From contig OX467083.1 in assembly GCA_950106755.1 (NCBI GenBank), positions 40,128,555 through 40,192,554 on the forward strand: a stretch of DNA of 64,000 nt. Reading direction: 5' to 3'. Below, one piece after another: positions 22,526 through 35,358 of this stretch; the stretch's first letter is position 1, and every line of letters starts with the position of its first letter. The translations under genes and the position numbers were made by a program. Under the pieces are notes generated by a model. The model made no database searches. It saw nothing but the letters and a program-made list of their open reading frames with translations, and was not told the DNA's origin. Source of the DNA: Climacium dendroides. Taxonomy: Eukaryota; Streptophyta; Bryopsida; Hypnales; Climaciaceae.

Positions 22526-25146
22526 CTTCAGACTCTTGTTAAAATAAACATAACTTTAGTTTCTACAAAACTGTTCTATGTAATGTCATCCATGATTTAA
22601 TGGCAATCATGGTTTTTTAGTTCATCTATTTGGGGGCGGTAAAAAAGAATTTGTTCAGGAAAGTGATGGAGGTATCACTACACAGATTTGTCCTAATATT
22701 GTGTGTTACTAAATGAACTTACATATGGTTGTAACTTTTTATAGGGGAGGAGTATTTTACCCTTTGTACATGTATTAGTGTAATTCATGTTGAAGAATTG
22801 TCATATATATCATTGGTAAAAGTAATCTTCTCTTATAAAATGTTGTACCCTTATGTGAAGTCATTTTTGTAGCATGCACTTATAGATCAAATTAGTGTAG
22901 TAGAATGAAGAACTTAAGGCATCAAGCTCAACATTAAGATATATTCCAAGAATATGGTTTTAAAGCCCATATAGAGTGTCTTTGTGGGCCTTTGTAGCCA
23001 AGCTCTTAAAGTATAGCTTGAAGCTTTTAAACCTCTTTACTACTAGTTTGTTTACATCAATGAATTGTGCAAAATACACATGATAATTCATTTATTCTTA
23101 GAAAAGAATGTACATTCATCCTAGAAAGAGTAATATCATCATAGGGTTTGTAGCAATTTTGTGATTTCATCAACCAAGAAAGGAACAATCTATTGCCAAA
23201 CATTTCTTCTAATAATTGTATTGCTTTTAGACAATTTAAGAAAAATTACTTTTAGCAATACATTAATGAATTTTTGTTGAGTTGTATACCTTGAATTTGC
23301 CATTGAAGAAGATGAGGAGGTTGAAGTGTTTGAGTGAATAGTAGTTCAACATTAAGTGAACTTTTGCTAAATAACATGTTAGTCTATGGTATTTGAATTA
23401 GCATTGAATCTATTAGAATGTATATTATATCCTAAATAGAATAAATGGTGCAATTGTGATTATTGAATCTACCTAAAAAAAACATTAAGTATAATTATGT
23501 GAGTTAATCCTTCATGGACCAACAATGTGTCCTCTTCAAATTTTCAATGGCAACTTCTTTATATCTTGCTATTGACATCTAAATAGCATAGTTAATAAAC
23601 CCTTAATTTTATGTATTCAACACAAGCTTCCAAGCTTCGATGTTTATATTGATGTCATTGTGATTCTTTATTATTATTTTTGGGTGTTATTGATGAATGA
23701 TGACATTGCAAAGAAGATTTTGTTCATTGCACATTTGTAAAGATTACTTCATGTCTTCTGTATTTTGATTGTTGAATGTAGATTTGCAACTTCCTCTATT
23801 GATTGAGATCCTCCACTCCATTTATAATGCAATTTCAATTAGAAATAGAACATCGGAGAGAGCATCAATCAATTCTAATTGAAATTGTTCGGAGAGAGCA
23901 TCAATCAAACTCTCCTACCTTGATCTATGATTTGAACATCAAATAGATTGTGTGCTTTTAATCCTTCAATTTTATTGTACTTTGCAAGAGTTGTTGCATC
24001 ATTCTTCATTGTTATGTTAAATTTTGTCTCATTGATTGAAATTTGATATCTTATGGGTGAATTGTTTGTTTTGCTTGCAAGTTTTTGAATAATATATGGT
24101 GGTTTTTGTCGATTCATGTTAAAAGAATTTTGTTGTGATATATAATGTGTAATGAATAGATGTGATGCTTTGAAGTGAAAGCTCATTGTTCATGAAGAAG
24201 TCAACAAAGATGACCAATTGAATTGGATGACACATTCTTGCAAAAATAATTGCAAATACAAATAAAATGAATAGGGTTTGATAAACTTCACTTTAATATA
24301 TGATTCATAATTTATTTTATAAATTTATTTCATTATAATTATAGATGTTGATGATTAGTTACTATACAATTTGCATCTATTGATATTTTGAATGTTCAAA
24401 AATAAAAATAATAATTTTTTTTCTGAATTTTCTATAATTATGTTGAAATTCAAATTTTATATACAATTTAATCTCTAAAAGCCCAAGGAGTTTGAACAAA
24501 ATACAAATGTATTATAAAATATAAGCTCTATAACTTTTTTAAAGTTTGCATCAAAGATGATAACAAGTACAAAAAGTCAAAAGTATCTACAAGATCAAAA
24601 TTATAAAACTATTTTTTTTTAATGAATTTTGAAGATACAATTTCAAAAATTCAACAAAAATATAATTTCTATTTTTAGCATTTGCTTTTTTTTTTTGAAT
24701 TGGTCAAAATTGTGGTTTCTATTGATTTGTAAAAAAATGCATAAGATTTAGTAATAAAAACATTAAACCTTTCTCCAAACAGTAAATTTTCCAATATTAG
24801 GCAAATTCTTAACACTTTGTGCTATTTACCTTATAATTTTTGTTTAATTACAACGATTTTAGTTTTGAATACAAAAATTGAAAGACAATACAATCTAGCT
24901 TGTAAAAAAAATTGAATTTTTTATCTATACCCAAATGCTATTCATTGTTGGTAAGCAACTATAAAATGATCACTCAAGCACTTAAAGGTTAAAATAGGAA
25001 TTACCAAATTCACTTGAATTTTTAAAAAAAAAATTATAGCATTTTTCAAAAAAGATTATAATTAAATTTCAATCAAATCTTTGGCTACAAATCTTAACCT
25101 TTATAGCAATTTGATGAAATTGCTATATCAACATATAATCTTGCGA

Positions 25147-25204
<58 letters not shown>

Positions 25205-26898
25205 TGGATTATTAAATGAATAATAATTTTCAATTTGTATGTTTCATCCAAACATGTCAATGGATATCAATATCTTTGTCACTCTATCAAAAATGGCTTT
25301 TGCACTGCCTAATATAAATGAAATTAAAAATCTCACTTGAATCCTAATTGACAATAAATAATGTATCCTTTTTTTTTAAGACCTCCTTGGATTCATTACA
25401 CTAAATTATTAAGTTGAGCTGCAAAATTACATGTTTCTCATCTTAGCCAATAACTATCAAAATAAGTTTTTTCTTTTGATAGTTGGTTAACCATTAAAGT
25501 TCTTTGATGTTTTGAGATCCAAAACTTCTACAAAATGCTCATCCCAAAAACAAGGATAAAATCTTCATATATGCTTATTTTTAATAAATCTCACTATGAG
25601 ATCCTTTAGTTAACTTATTCAAGTACATCCTTCCAAAACTTTAGAGTGAATATTTCTACCAATTGCAAGTTCAATGCATGGTTGGAATCTCATTGTTCAC
25701 GGACAGAATTGTGACCAATTAGGACCGCATGGAATCTCACTGTTCACGGACTGAATTGGACCGATTAGGATTGACCGGCTGCAAACTTTAGAGGCTTATA
25801 ACTTTTGCAAAAATACTTCAAATCGGACAAATGAGATGTTTTTAGAATTTTTAGAATGCCTAGCTTATTTAAATTATATTATTATTATTTATTTTAATAT
25901 ATTATCTTTTGTATTACCTAATTATTTTTTGTACTTTAATTAATTATTAGGCAAAAAATCATAAAAAGCTCCAAAATTTTTTTTAGAATAATTATATATT
26001 CTTAGCTATCTAGATTGACATTGAAATAAAAAAAAACTTCTAATTTTTGCAAAATTTATTAGAATGACATGAAACATAGCTTCAGGTATAGATTGAGATG
26101 ATTATCATCCATCTAGTAAAGTTTATGAAAAAAACTCAAAATTACAGAGTCAATAGAATTTATCCAAGTTATTAAAAAATCTTTTGGGTTTAATTTTGTA
26201 ATTTTTAAGGACTCTTGCAATCGAGATTCCTAAATCCAAATATGAATGTAATTCTTCCAATTTTGATCACCTCACAATAAACACATAATTCTTATGGTTT
26301 CTTTCAAGGTGAAAAAATTTGTCAACTTTTTGATTCAATGTGAGTAATTCCAAAAGGGTTTGAACAAACCAACCTTTGCACTAGATCTTTGAGATCCAAA
26401 TGGGTCTCGTAGTTAAAATTTACCCCCTATTTTGTAGTTCATTCATTTTTGGTTTCCTAACCTCTACTTGATAACTAAAATCTATGATTTTAAATATGAA
26501 TCCTATATTTCCACCCATAATAAATAATAAATTCCATCATTTTTAGGACTTGAGTATATAGGTTGATTCTCCTCCACATGAAGAACAACTTTTCCAAATG
26601 CCAATTTTTAAAATCATAGAACCACCACCTTCTACCCAACTATCAACTTGATAGTAAACTCTTTTGTACAACTACTCTTAGCTTTTTTTTTTTTTTTTTT
26701 TTACAATTCTTGGCTTTAAACACCAACTGCAGTTAAAATTTATCCAATGTGGTTGAGCCTTGAAAGTATTTGCATTGTTGCTCAATCCATATTTGTAGCT
26801 TGCTAAGAAGGCTTTGGTGGGCTTGCATTGATTAGCAATTAGTCTGCCCCCCACTGTAATGCACTAGGAAGTCCAAGTAGGGTTATTCAATATCTTGT
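22526..26898. other. AT-rich intergenic DNA
   Basis: No supported gene over more than 4 kb. Contents: an (AT)n tract at 25150-25198, a short direct repeat CGGAGAGAGCATCAATCAA at about 23853 and 23890, duplicated GGAATCTCAYTGTTCACGGAC at about 25685 and 25730, and poly-T runs near 26685. Open frames are short and AT-driven. Old transposon debris is likely. Confidence 0.5.
25150..25198. repeat. (AT)n microsatellite, about 49 bp
   Basis: An uninterrupted alternating TA tract in AT-rich DNA. Such tracts are length-variable and can extrude as cruciforms. No function is implied. Confidence 0.95.
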
Positions 26899-27842
26899 TT
26901 AACCCCTAAAGGATTTTGACTATGTTTTCACCAAAAATGCTCCAAAATTGCCATGTCTAGTACAAGTACCAAATTTTTGAAAAAAAACTCATTTTCGATA
27001 CATTTAATCGTAGGATCTTATATTACTTTGGTTTGAGAATATGTAGAAAAATTTTCAAGAATTTTCACCGTGTAGTTGCAAGATAACAACATTTGAAGTA
27101 ACAAAAATTCTTTCTTTGTCCCTGCAAAAAATCGGGCAATTGCACTTCTTAAGGTTAGATCATTATGAAAAAATGTCCAAAATGATGGTTACTCTTTCGA
27201 TTCATTTTTCAAGACAAGTAGACTACATGCTTGAAAATTTCAAATCATTTGGAATTGTACAACATATAGGAAAAAAATAGAAAGCAGAAAGAAGTAGAAA
27301 ATAATTCAAAATACAAAACTGTTAACAATTTATTTATAAAATTGAAAATGCTAATTCCAATGGTTGTACTATTTTAATAAACAATCTACACCCAATTATT
27401 ATTATTTTTTCCCAAAATTATTGAAAATTGAGTTAAATAAAGGACTTTGAAGTTTATTTTATATAATTCCATAACTACCTTCAAACTACCCACAACTAAA
27501 ACTCATAACTTTCATTTCATTAACCAAAATGGAATGATTCAAAGATATCCATGTATAAAAAAAATCTATAAAATCAATCTCAAATTTATTTATTTTTAAA
27601 AGTGATTTTAAAAGAAGTTTTTTTTTTGCCTAGACTACTCGCTAAATAAAGAAAACTACATATCATACAATTACTTTTTAACCATGTAGTCAAAAGTTAT
27701 GAAAATTGTTGGGCCTTAAAGCTACTCCTTGGATACATGTTATGTGAAAATTTCAATGAAGAAAATTGAAAATTCCATTTATAGTGAGCTGTCCAAAATC
27801 GCTATGTTGCCAAAAAATGCCATTTGTTCCTTTAGGGATTAA
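26899..27842. mobile_element. TTAA-flanked TIR element, group I, uninterrupted (944 bp)
   Basis: The left end is TTAACCCCTAAAGG and the right end CCTTTAGGGATTAA. It is collinear with the two halves of the element at 7416-9198 and preserves the empty target site that the nested copy occupies there. No transposase ORF, so it is non-autonomous. Confidence 0.75.
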
Positions 27843-28479
27843 AAGTCGTTAGCATGTTGACTAGGTCTTTGGGATGGCATGACACCTTCTTGTTGCCTAC
27901 ATGCATGAACAATGTTTCTAGTTAGTGAGTAGGGAGTGGTGAGCAACAAGTAGGGAGTGGCAAGTCATAAGTGGGGAATGTTGATTTTGTACAAAAAGGG
28001 GAAAATTTTGATGTATATGAATGAAGAAGATAAAATAGGTGAAGATGGATAGAAAAATGGATGAAGGAAGGTCAAATTGAAAAAAACATTCTATTCCATT
28101 CACAATGGAAATTTGAGTACTACAAGGCTCATGCTTGTGGAAATAAATTGTCCTATAATTGTAGAAGTTTGGAGTTGTATTGACTTTCTTCTATACCATG
28201 TAATAAATCTTAAATAGGCCTATTGTCGTAGAAATGTTTTAGTACTTATGACCATATAGACTTCATTTGAATAAGAAATTAGAGAATTCCAATCCTAAAC
28301 TGAAAATCAAGGTTTAGTATTTTAGTATTTGGAATACAAAAATTGAATGCTCAATAGTAACAAAGGGAAAGTAGAAACACATAATATCAATGATGAGATA
28401 TTATAAACTATATTGCATAATACAGGTAGAAGGAGAATAAATTAAATCATACAATAATCTTAATGCTGAAAATAAAATA

Positions 28480-30060
28480 GAAGTAGTGGCCCTTTTAGTC
28501 TCACTACAAATTTATTGAAGAGTATATAAGGTGACAAGGCACAAAAGCAAGTAGTGCTTTGCAATTAAAAAATCTAATTGGGAACTAAATGATTAATATC
28601 CTAGTAAAAAGGATCTTTTTGACTTCATTGAAACTAAAACTCGAAGTGTGAATGAAGACATCTATTGCAGATTGCAGATTATAAATAACTATAAAAACAA
28701 AATAGAGATGTTTATAATTTGTCCATTGTCCTCACTTGCCTAAAGATTTTGTAGTCATTTCTTTGAAATATGGGCATGAGCACTCTAGAAATGATGAAAT
28801 AGTTGCATATATTACTCAATCTTTGGCTCCAATCCAAAGTCAAGACAAACAATGCAACCAAATCCAAGGTGAGAACCATTGTTACCTAACGAATGTATGC
28901 CTTTAGTGTAATGGCAAATGCACAATTATTTACATGTTTTGTTGTTGGCTCCTTTGGATTATGATGAAAAACTTTTCCTAATCAAAATTTGAGATGCTTG
29001 TTTAGTAAAGATGGAATAGAATAAGCAAAGACCAAATCTAAACTTGCTTCTTTGCCAAATAGTCTTTGAGGTGAAATAACTTAATGTTGTGGAAGTTGAA
29101 AGCCAGTAGTTTCAAAGGCCAAATTTTCTTTTTTTGATAGATTGGTGCCTATTTTGACAAGCTATATTGTAGGAATACTAGGTCTTGACAACACCCACTT
29201 TCAACTCGTCTCTTTTACACAATGCTCAATGTCATTATTGTAGAAGAAAAATTGCATCCACTTATTTTGATTCTTCTTATAATTGGTCATTATGCTTGTA
29301 TATACTGGTACTATTGTGGCAATGTTGAATTAGACAATCTTCTTTATGCACTTCTTTTTTTAAAGAGCTTGGAGGGCAAAACAAGTCTTTGTTGAGGTTT
29401 CAAAAAGCTAGGCAATGTGCTATTGAAGCTCATCATAGTTGCTCTTTTGAATTGCTGACACATGATTAAAATTGTGTGTACTAGCTTCTCTTAAATTGTC
29501 CTCAATTGCCATTAGATCTTTAATATCTACATCCACACTTAGAGAAATATCTTCAACATTAGGATTCAAATTGTGAATGTTTGTGGAGGCTCTATTTGAC
29601 CTCATTTGGATACACGAATGAAAAAAAATCATTTTATCTAGATGATGTGAACCATACTTACAGCTCACTATCATATTTGGCTTGTGTTTTTGCGATCCAA
29701 ACACTTTTTTACCTTTAAGATAAAGCTTCCTATTGAAAAATTCTTCTATCCCTAGAATATTGGACACAGCTTTATTGAGTGCCTTGGGATTCTAAGATCA
29801 TTGAATTGACCATTGGACAACTCGGAACAATAATTCTTCTTTTCCAAGTCTTGTCTCAACTTGATTGCCTTCAAGGTATTGGTAATATTTGACCATTTGC
29901 ATGAAGGCTCTTACGTAGTCATCAATAGTAGCAGTGTATAAATCATTTTTTCGGTTGCTAGATTGTTGAAGCCACTTGTTGTGAACAATTTTGGCTAAAT
30001 TGCAAAAAAGCATTTCTACAAGTTCAAATTCACTACCATATTTGTGAAGATTAGCAGAAA
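28480..30060 (-). pseudogene. Decayed MULE transposase, C-terminal part
   Basis: Minus-strand frames at 30013-29798 and 29767-29420 match the transposase at 40807-44584 in order: NKWLQQS, DDYVRAFMQMV-YYQ-L-G, KEELL-RV, then KVFGSQK against EVFGSEK. The 3' flank also matches (GTAGTGGCCCTTTTAGTCTC at 28487 against TAGTGGCCCTTTTATTCTC at about 40698). The SWIM-finger region at about 28620-28800 is recognisable only at DNA level. Multiple stops and frameshifts show an old, dead copy. The DDE core and the second gene of the larger element are not found next to it. Confidence 0.75.
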
Positions 30061-30529
30061 TTTGAATAAGGTAGTTTGATCTTTAATGAATTAATTATGT
30101 AATTAAATATATTTATTATTAATTAATATTAAAATGACTATAAAGAAGAACATAAACTATAGGAAGAGAACCAAAGTACTGTACATGTTAGTGTTTCTAT
30201 TCATAATGGGCAACATTTGAAGCACCCATCATGTGTGTGAACTATGAACCAAGAACACTAAACAAAAAATTAAATTAAAACATCTAAAGGAAATCTAGAA
30301 TATTGCTTTACATTTTGATTACTATTCCATTTATTTTGATATTTAGTCATAGTAATGAAAAGAGTACCAAATCCACCCTCATATTTATATTGTAGTGTAT
30401 TCATGCAAGAAGTGGCATTTACAACAATAGATCCATTAAACCTCATAATTATGATTTGCTTTAAAATGGTATAGTTGTCAGAGATTTCAAACACTACTTA
30501 TAATCACCTTTGATTTTCCACCTTCATTA

Positions 30530-32682
30530 AAATTTTAGGACATCATAGTCTCATGTTTAAACCATTCCGATATTTTTTTATTTTCATTGATGTATTAGGC
30601 AAACAATCATATGTCTCATTATTATCTTCGAGAAATTTGGCTTTTGCCAATTTATTATCAATGTTCATCTATTTCAAGGCTCATTTCTTTGACTATTTAA
30701 TCAAAACACTACGTATGGATAATGCTTGGGAATTCGATCCAAGTCTTCTAAAGATTATTGCATTACATTAGGGATTGATTTGACATATTCAATCCCATAT
30801 AAACATACTCAAAATGGATTGATAGAGTCTTTTATCAAATAGATTCAATTTATTATAAGATAGTTGTTTTTTCAAGGAAATTTGCTTATTCTTAAGTAGG
30901 GACATGTAGTTTTACATGTTGCAACTCTAATATATCAAAGTATCCATCCACAACCAATATCATAGCAACTCTTGAAGAAAGAACTATTATTCATGAGGAA
31001 GCAAAGGTTACATTGAATACAAAATTATCTATGATGTATTGTAGTATAGATGATTTTAGGAACATAGCAAAAATTGAAATAGATGAATCATTCATTTGTA
31101 TGATTACTAAAAAATTTTCTTGTGAGAAAAATGATCCTGAACCGAATACTATTGAAGAAACAATGCATCATTCTGATTGGTTAAAGTGGAAAGTTGCTAT
31201 TGAGGAGTATGCTTCTTTGTATAAAAAACAAGTCTTTGAACCTATCTTGAATAATCTTTCTTCTCGACTTCTTAAATATAAGTTGGTATTTGTGTACAAA
31301 TACAATGAAAAAGGTTCTTCATTTAAAAGATAGCAACATTTTTCTTTCACAAATGACTTATATCAATCAAATCTTGAAAAGATTCAATATGATAGATGTC
31401 TATTTACTATCTACACCTATGGTTGGTCGTAGCAACAAAAGTAATGATCTTTATCGCCCTTGCAAGGAGGAAGAGAAACCATTGAGTGAACAATATTCAT
31501 ACTTTGTTGTAGTTAAAGTGCTCTTATATTTGGTTACATCTACAAAGCCTGATATTGCATTTGCAGTTAGTGTTTTTGCAAGGCATAGTGTTCATCCCAC
31601 ATTAGGATATTGGAATGACATTAAATACTTTCTTCGTTATCTAAAAGGCACTGAAGACTGGAATTACATTATTCTCAATTAATAGATCCTAAATTGATTG
31701 GATATGCGAATGCTGGCTATAAATTTGACCCTATAATAGCTAAGTCTCAAACATGCTATGTTTTCTTACGACATAGAGTTGCAATATTTTAGAAATCGGT
31801 GAAGCAAACAATAACTGCAACATCATCTAATCATACAAAAATTATTGTTTTGCATGAAGCATCTTGGGAATGCATTTAGTTGAGATTAATTGATAAATTT
31901 ATTCGAACAAATTGCAAATTACCATTAGACAATTCTTCAACTATCTTATATAAAGACAATAGTGCTTGTGTTGCACAAATGCAAGTGAGTTTTGTTAAGG
32001 GTGATCAAACTAAACATATTGATCCAAAATATTTTAGCTATACCTATGACTTGATTATAGAGCGAGCACTTGAAATCAAGAAAGTTATATCAGTAGAGAA
32101 TCTTGTGAATCTCTTCACCAAAGTTCTTCTATTATCTACTCATTGACAATTTATTCATGGCATTGGAATGCGACAACTCAATATTTTAGAACATCAACTT
32201 AAATAGATTTAATTATTATTGTAGAAACCTTTGATATTCTTCCATGATTTTTTTCCATTGTTTTTTGCCATGAGAATGAATTAATAAAGGTGTTGTACTC
32301 TTTTTCCTTAATTTGTGGTTTTTTCCTTGATTATAATCAAGGTTTTCTCAGATAAGGTTTTAATGAGGCAACAACTGTATATCTTGCAAGATTATGAGCA
32401 ATAGCACATAGGACATTGCATATAATTTTATTTAATAATGTTATGTTGAGCAAGGAGGAGTGTTAAAAAATATTCTATTAATACATTCTCCACTGTAGTT
32501 TACTTTAGTTCTATTAGAACCTAGGGATTATATTAGAATCCCTTGGACCAATAGGAGAGAAGGGTTTCACCTTCTCTTCCTTGTATATATTTGATATCTC
32601 TGTGTTTAATATCTATTTTTTTCATCTTGCATACTTTGGCTTTACAATCTTATATAGTTTTGTTTGTTTCCTATTCTCAACA
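30530..32682 (+). mobile_element. Ty1/copia retrotransposon relic, 5' truncated
   Basis: Pieces of the pol polyprotein follow in copia order. An integrase core fragment lies at about 30553-30840 (FKPFRYFFIFIDVLG, IKTLRMDNAWEF). A reverse-transcriptase fragment lies at about 31150-31320 (WLKWKVAIEEYASLYKK, LVFVYKYNEKG), followed at 31340-31680 by YINQILKRFNM, STPMVGRSN and YLVTSTKPDIAFAV. RNase H is at about 31690-32150 (LYKDNSACVAQMQ, KGDQTKHIDPKYFSY). Many in-frame stops and frameshifts make it inactive. The 5' LTR, gag and protease are absent. A purine-rich tract (CAAGGAGGAG) precedes the 3' LTR. Confidence 0.85.
32461..32682 (+). repeat. 3' LTR of the copia relic (222 bp)
   Basis: Begins TGTTAAAAAATATT and ends TTCTCAACA, giving the canonical TG...CA termini with TGTT/AACA inverted ends. 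It directly follows the purine tract downstream of RNase H. No second LTR is visible in the window, so neither insertion age nor target duplication can be read. Confidence 0.75.
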
Positions 32683-32905
32683 TTCACAATACTTATATTG
32701 ACAATTTAGGGTGCTATTACCTTATTTTTTTTAAAGAAAGAACAAGGTTTAGTAAGTACCAAACATATATGGAGTAGTAAATATGCCTAATACAAATTTT
32801 CTACAAGATCCTTTTTTTTCAGTACCCGAAAAATTGATAAAACAATTTCCTGAATATTTTGGCATCTATTTCTAGAATTATCTTCTGCTGAACCAGCTCT
32901 GCAAC

Positions 32906-33897
32906 TTAACCCCAAAGTGACATTCGATATCTAGGGTTCAAAAACATCATTGCTTTTGAAGCTCTATAGGTCTAGATATCTTCAAGTTATACAAATCTCA
33001 ACCGTACAATCTTGTAGTGTATATGTTTTAGATGATATGTACAAAATTTGAAGTCATTTGGCCATATAGATTGCAAGATCATAATGTTTCAGTGTCAAAA
33101 ATAGATGCTGGAATTTTCCCAAAAACACATTTGGAGGTGAAATTTGTTTTCTAAACCTACTCAAATGAAAAAACTTTATACTACAAAATGATTCAAAACT
33201 AGTATACAAGCACATTGGTGAATTTTTTTTTCATTCAATCAACTCATTGTGTCTAAAAAACAGCTTTGGAATGTCAAAAAACAACAAGAAAAATTGCAAA
33301 AAACACGTTTAAGGTTGAACCTACTACTACTAGAATGCTTCTCACTCACTCACTCACTCACTTATTACTTCTTGGATTGACATGAGATTTTTGCCTCACA
33401 AACTTGACTAGTATATGCAACTTTTTCAAAAAAAAATGATTGAAAATGGACTTTGTATGAAGAAGAAATAGGATGTTGAAGTTCACTCTACTCCCCAAAT
33501 TGCCAGGATGTTGAACTTCGAATTGCTCCCAAACATTCACAACAACTTGGATTGACATGAAAATTTTACCACAATAACTAGACTTAAAAGGGGAACAAAA
33601 TCCAACAAATTTTATTGAAAATGAATTTTTAATGAAAGAGATCGAAGCCCCCGAAGTTGCAGCCCTAAATGCAGTTTGGTGAACTCAAATTGAAGCTGTG
33701 AACTTCAATTGGCCCCTCAAAACTCAGTACATCTTGGATTGATCTAAAATATTTGACACACAAACTAGAGGGGAGAACACAACTTTCCCAACAAGTTTTA
33801 TTGAATTTGGACCTTGGATGCAAAAGTTACAACACTTTGAACTGGACTTCAAATTGTGTGAGGACACTTTCTGTCCTCTTTGTCATTTTGGGGTTAA
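32906..33897. mobile_element. TTAA-flanked TIR element, group III (992 bp)
   Basis: The left end is TTAACCCCAAAGTGACA and the right end TGTCATTTTGGGGTTAA, 16 of 17 positions complementary. It is collinear with the 993-bp copy at 11000-11992. A short (ACTC)n run near 33342 is private to this copy. No transposase ORF is seen. Confidence 0.8.
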
Positions 33898-34238
33898 CTC
33901 CAGAAGAACGGTGCCGTAGATGATTCCAGTCAAGTGAAAGCCCTTGCGACCTGCTCTTTTGACGCACCCTGCTTTTGCGTATTCACAGAGCTCCCTGTGT
34001 CCTTCAGCTTTGCCTTGGCCACCCCGATCGCCATCACTTCCTAGTTCCCTGACCTTAGAATTTGTCAACTTCTGAATTCTTTCACTTCCCGAACTTCAGC
34101 CACTGATCACGTTCCGGAAGAAAAAAAAATCTCAAAAAAAACTCATAGCGTATCCACTCCTGGAACTTCATAGATGCCTTCGTAGATTGCTTACACGAAA
34201 ATACTCATGAGGTTATTGCTTTCGATTTTTTTTGGCAG

Positions 34239-34387
34239 CGGGAGGAGATTGAATTTTCAACTCTATTGGGAAGTTGGGAACAGTTGGTGATATGGCAGCT
34301 ACAGCAGCCTTCTTAGCTTCTGATGATTCAGCTTATATCACAGGCGAGACTATAGTCGTTGCAGGTGGTACGAAATCCCGGTTGTAG
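34239..34387 (+). pseudogene. Orphan last exon of an IBR1/DHRS4-like short-chain dehydrogenase
   Basis: After a pyrimidine-rich acceptor (TTTTTTTTGGCAG) the sequence reads REEIEFSTLLG, then after a one-base frame change KLGTVGDMAATAAFLASDD and ITGETIVVAGGTKSRL-stop. This is the C-terminal end of peroxisomal SDR enzymes of the DHRS4/IBR1 type (in Arabidopsis IBR1 acts in indole-3-butyric acid conversion), including the SRL peroxisome-targeting tripeptide. The Rossmann and catalytic exons are absent from the window. The retained intron edge shows that this is a DNA-level fragment, not a retrocopy. Confidence 0.75.
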
Positions 34388-34493
34388 GTCTACTGTTGAA
34401 AATAGTCTTCAATTTACAATTATGTACACGGTTGACAATTAACTGTAGGAAGTGTGAAAATGGTTGTGTTTCAATCATCCTCTATACTTATTA

Positions 34494-34560
34494 CTCCCTC
34501 CGTCCCATAATGATCTTCCTTTTGGCCTTGTTTTTTTGTCCCAAAATGATCTTCTAGTTG
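34494..34560. mobile_element. Stowaway-like element terminus
   Basis: TA followed by CTCCCTCCGTCCCATAATGA is the classic left end of plant Stowaway (Tc1/mariner) miniature elements. A partial internal echo, TTTGTCCCAAAATGATCTTC, follows at about 34537. I could not find a matching GGGACGGAGGGAG right end, so the element is probably truncated or its far end has decayed. Confidence 0.55.
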
Positions 34561-35129
34561 CACTTTGTGATGTTGAAATTGATCAAGTTTGGCTTGTGAT
34601 TGTTGTTTGGGACTAGAGAAACAATTCTAAGTAGTAGTTCCCCCTCTATCCATGCAATCATCAAGTAAAAGACAAATAAAATGATTGAAGGGATCAATGA
34701 ACATGTTTTTTTCTTATTTTTTGCATCTCTTTGAGTATTCCCCAATTGAAGTAGATTAAGCTTTGGGAGGCAAAACAAAGTTCTATACTTGGTTTTAGCC
34801 ATATACTAAATGCCCACAAAATGACACCCTAACACTCAACAATTAGGTGCTCACTGGTGTTCTTTGAAATGCCCAAAATTTTTCACTTTTCAATATTCTA
34901 AAACTGCACTTTGAAATGGGTTTTAAAACTCAAATTTTTTAGGATGGGAAAAAATCATCAAAATCTACTTATTGTGTAAAATAAGTCTTTAAAAAGTTAT
35001 TTTTAGCCTTAATCCGAAAGATTTTGTCCAACAAGTAGTAGTAGGGAATGTAATGCAAAGCAGTTCGACCATCTTAGCAACTGGCTTGGCCTGCTCCACA
35101 AAATTCTCAGGCAAAACTTAGATGTACTA

Positions 35130-35358
35130 CTAGATGTACCCTGTGCCATTGCCACAGCCAAAATAGTAAAAAATAATTTTCTAATTTTTTAATTCATAAA
35201 AACTTCAAAATTCAATCAATTTCACACTGGAGATCCGAATGTCATCAAACAGAGCCTTACAGAGGGTTTTTGACAGTACCAAGAGTCTGCTAGGAGGATG
35301 CATGGCTCTAGAGATTTCACCATAACAAACAAAACAAACAAACAACTTAATTTAAGGT
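35130..35358 (+). repeat. Dispersed repeat, copy 3
   Basis: Contains GTGCCATTGCCACAGCCAAA, TTTTTTAATTCATAAAAAC, GACAGTACCA, GAGATTTCACC and ACAAACAAACAACTTAA, in the same order and orientation as the copy at 12635-12884. No coding content. Confidence 0.6.
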
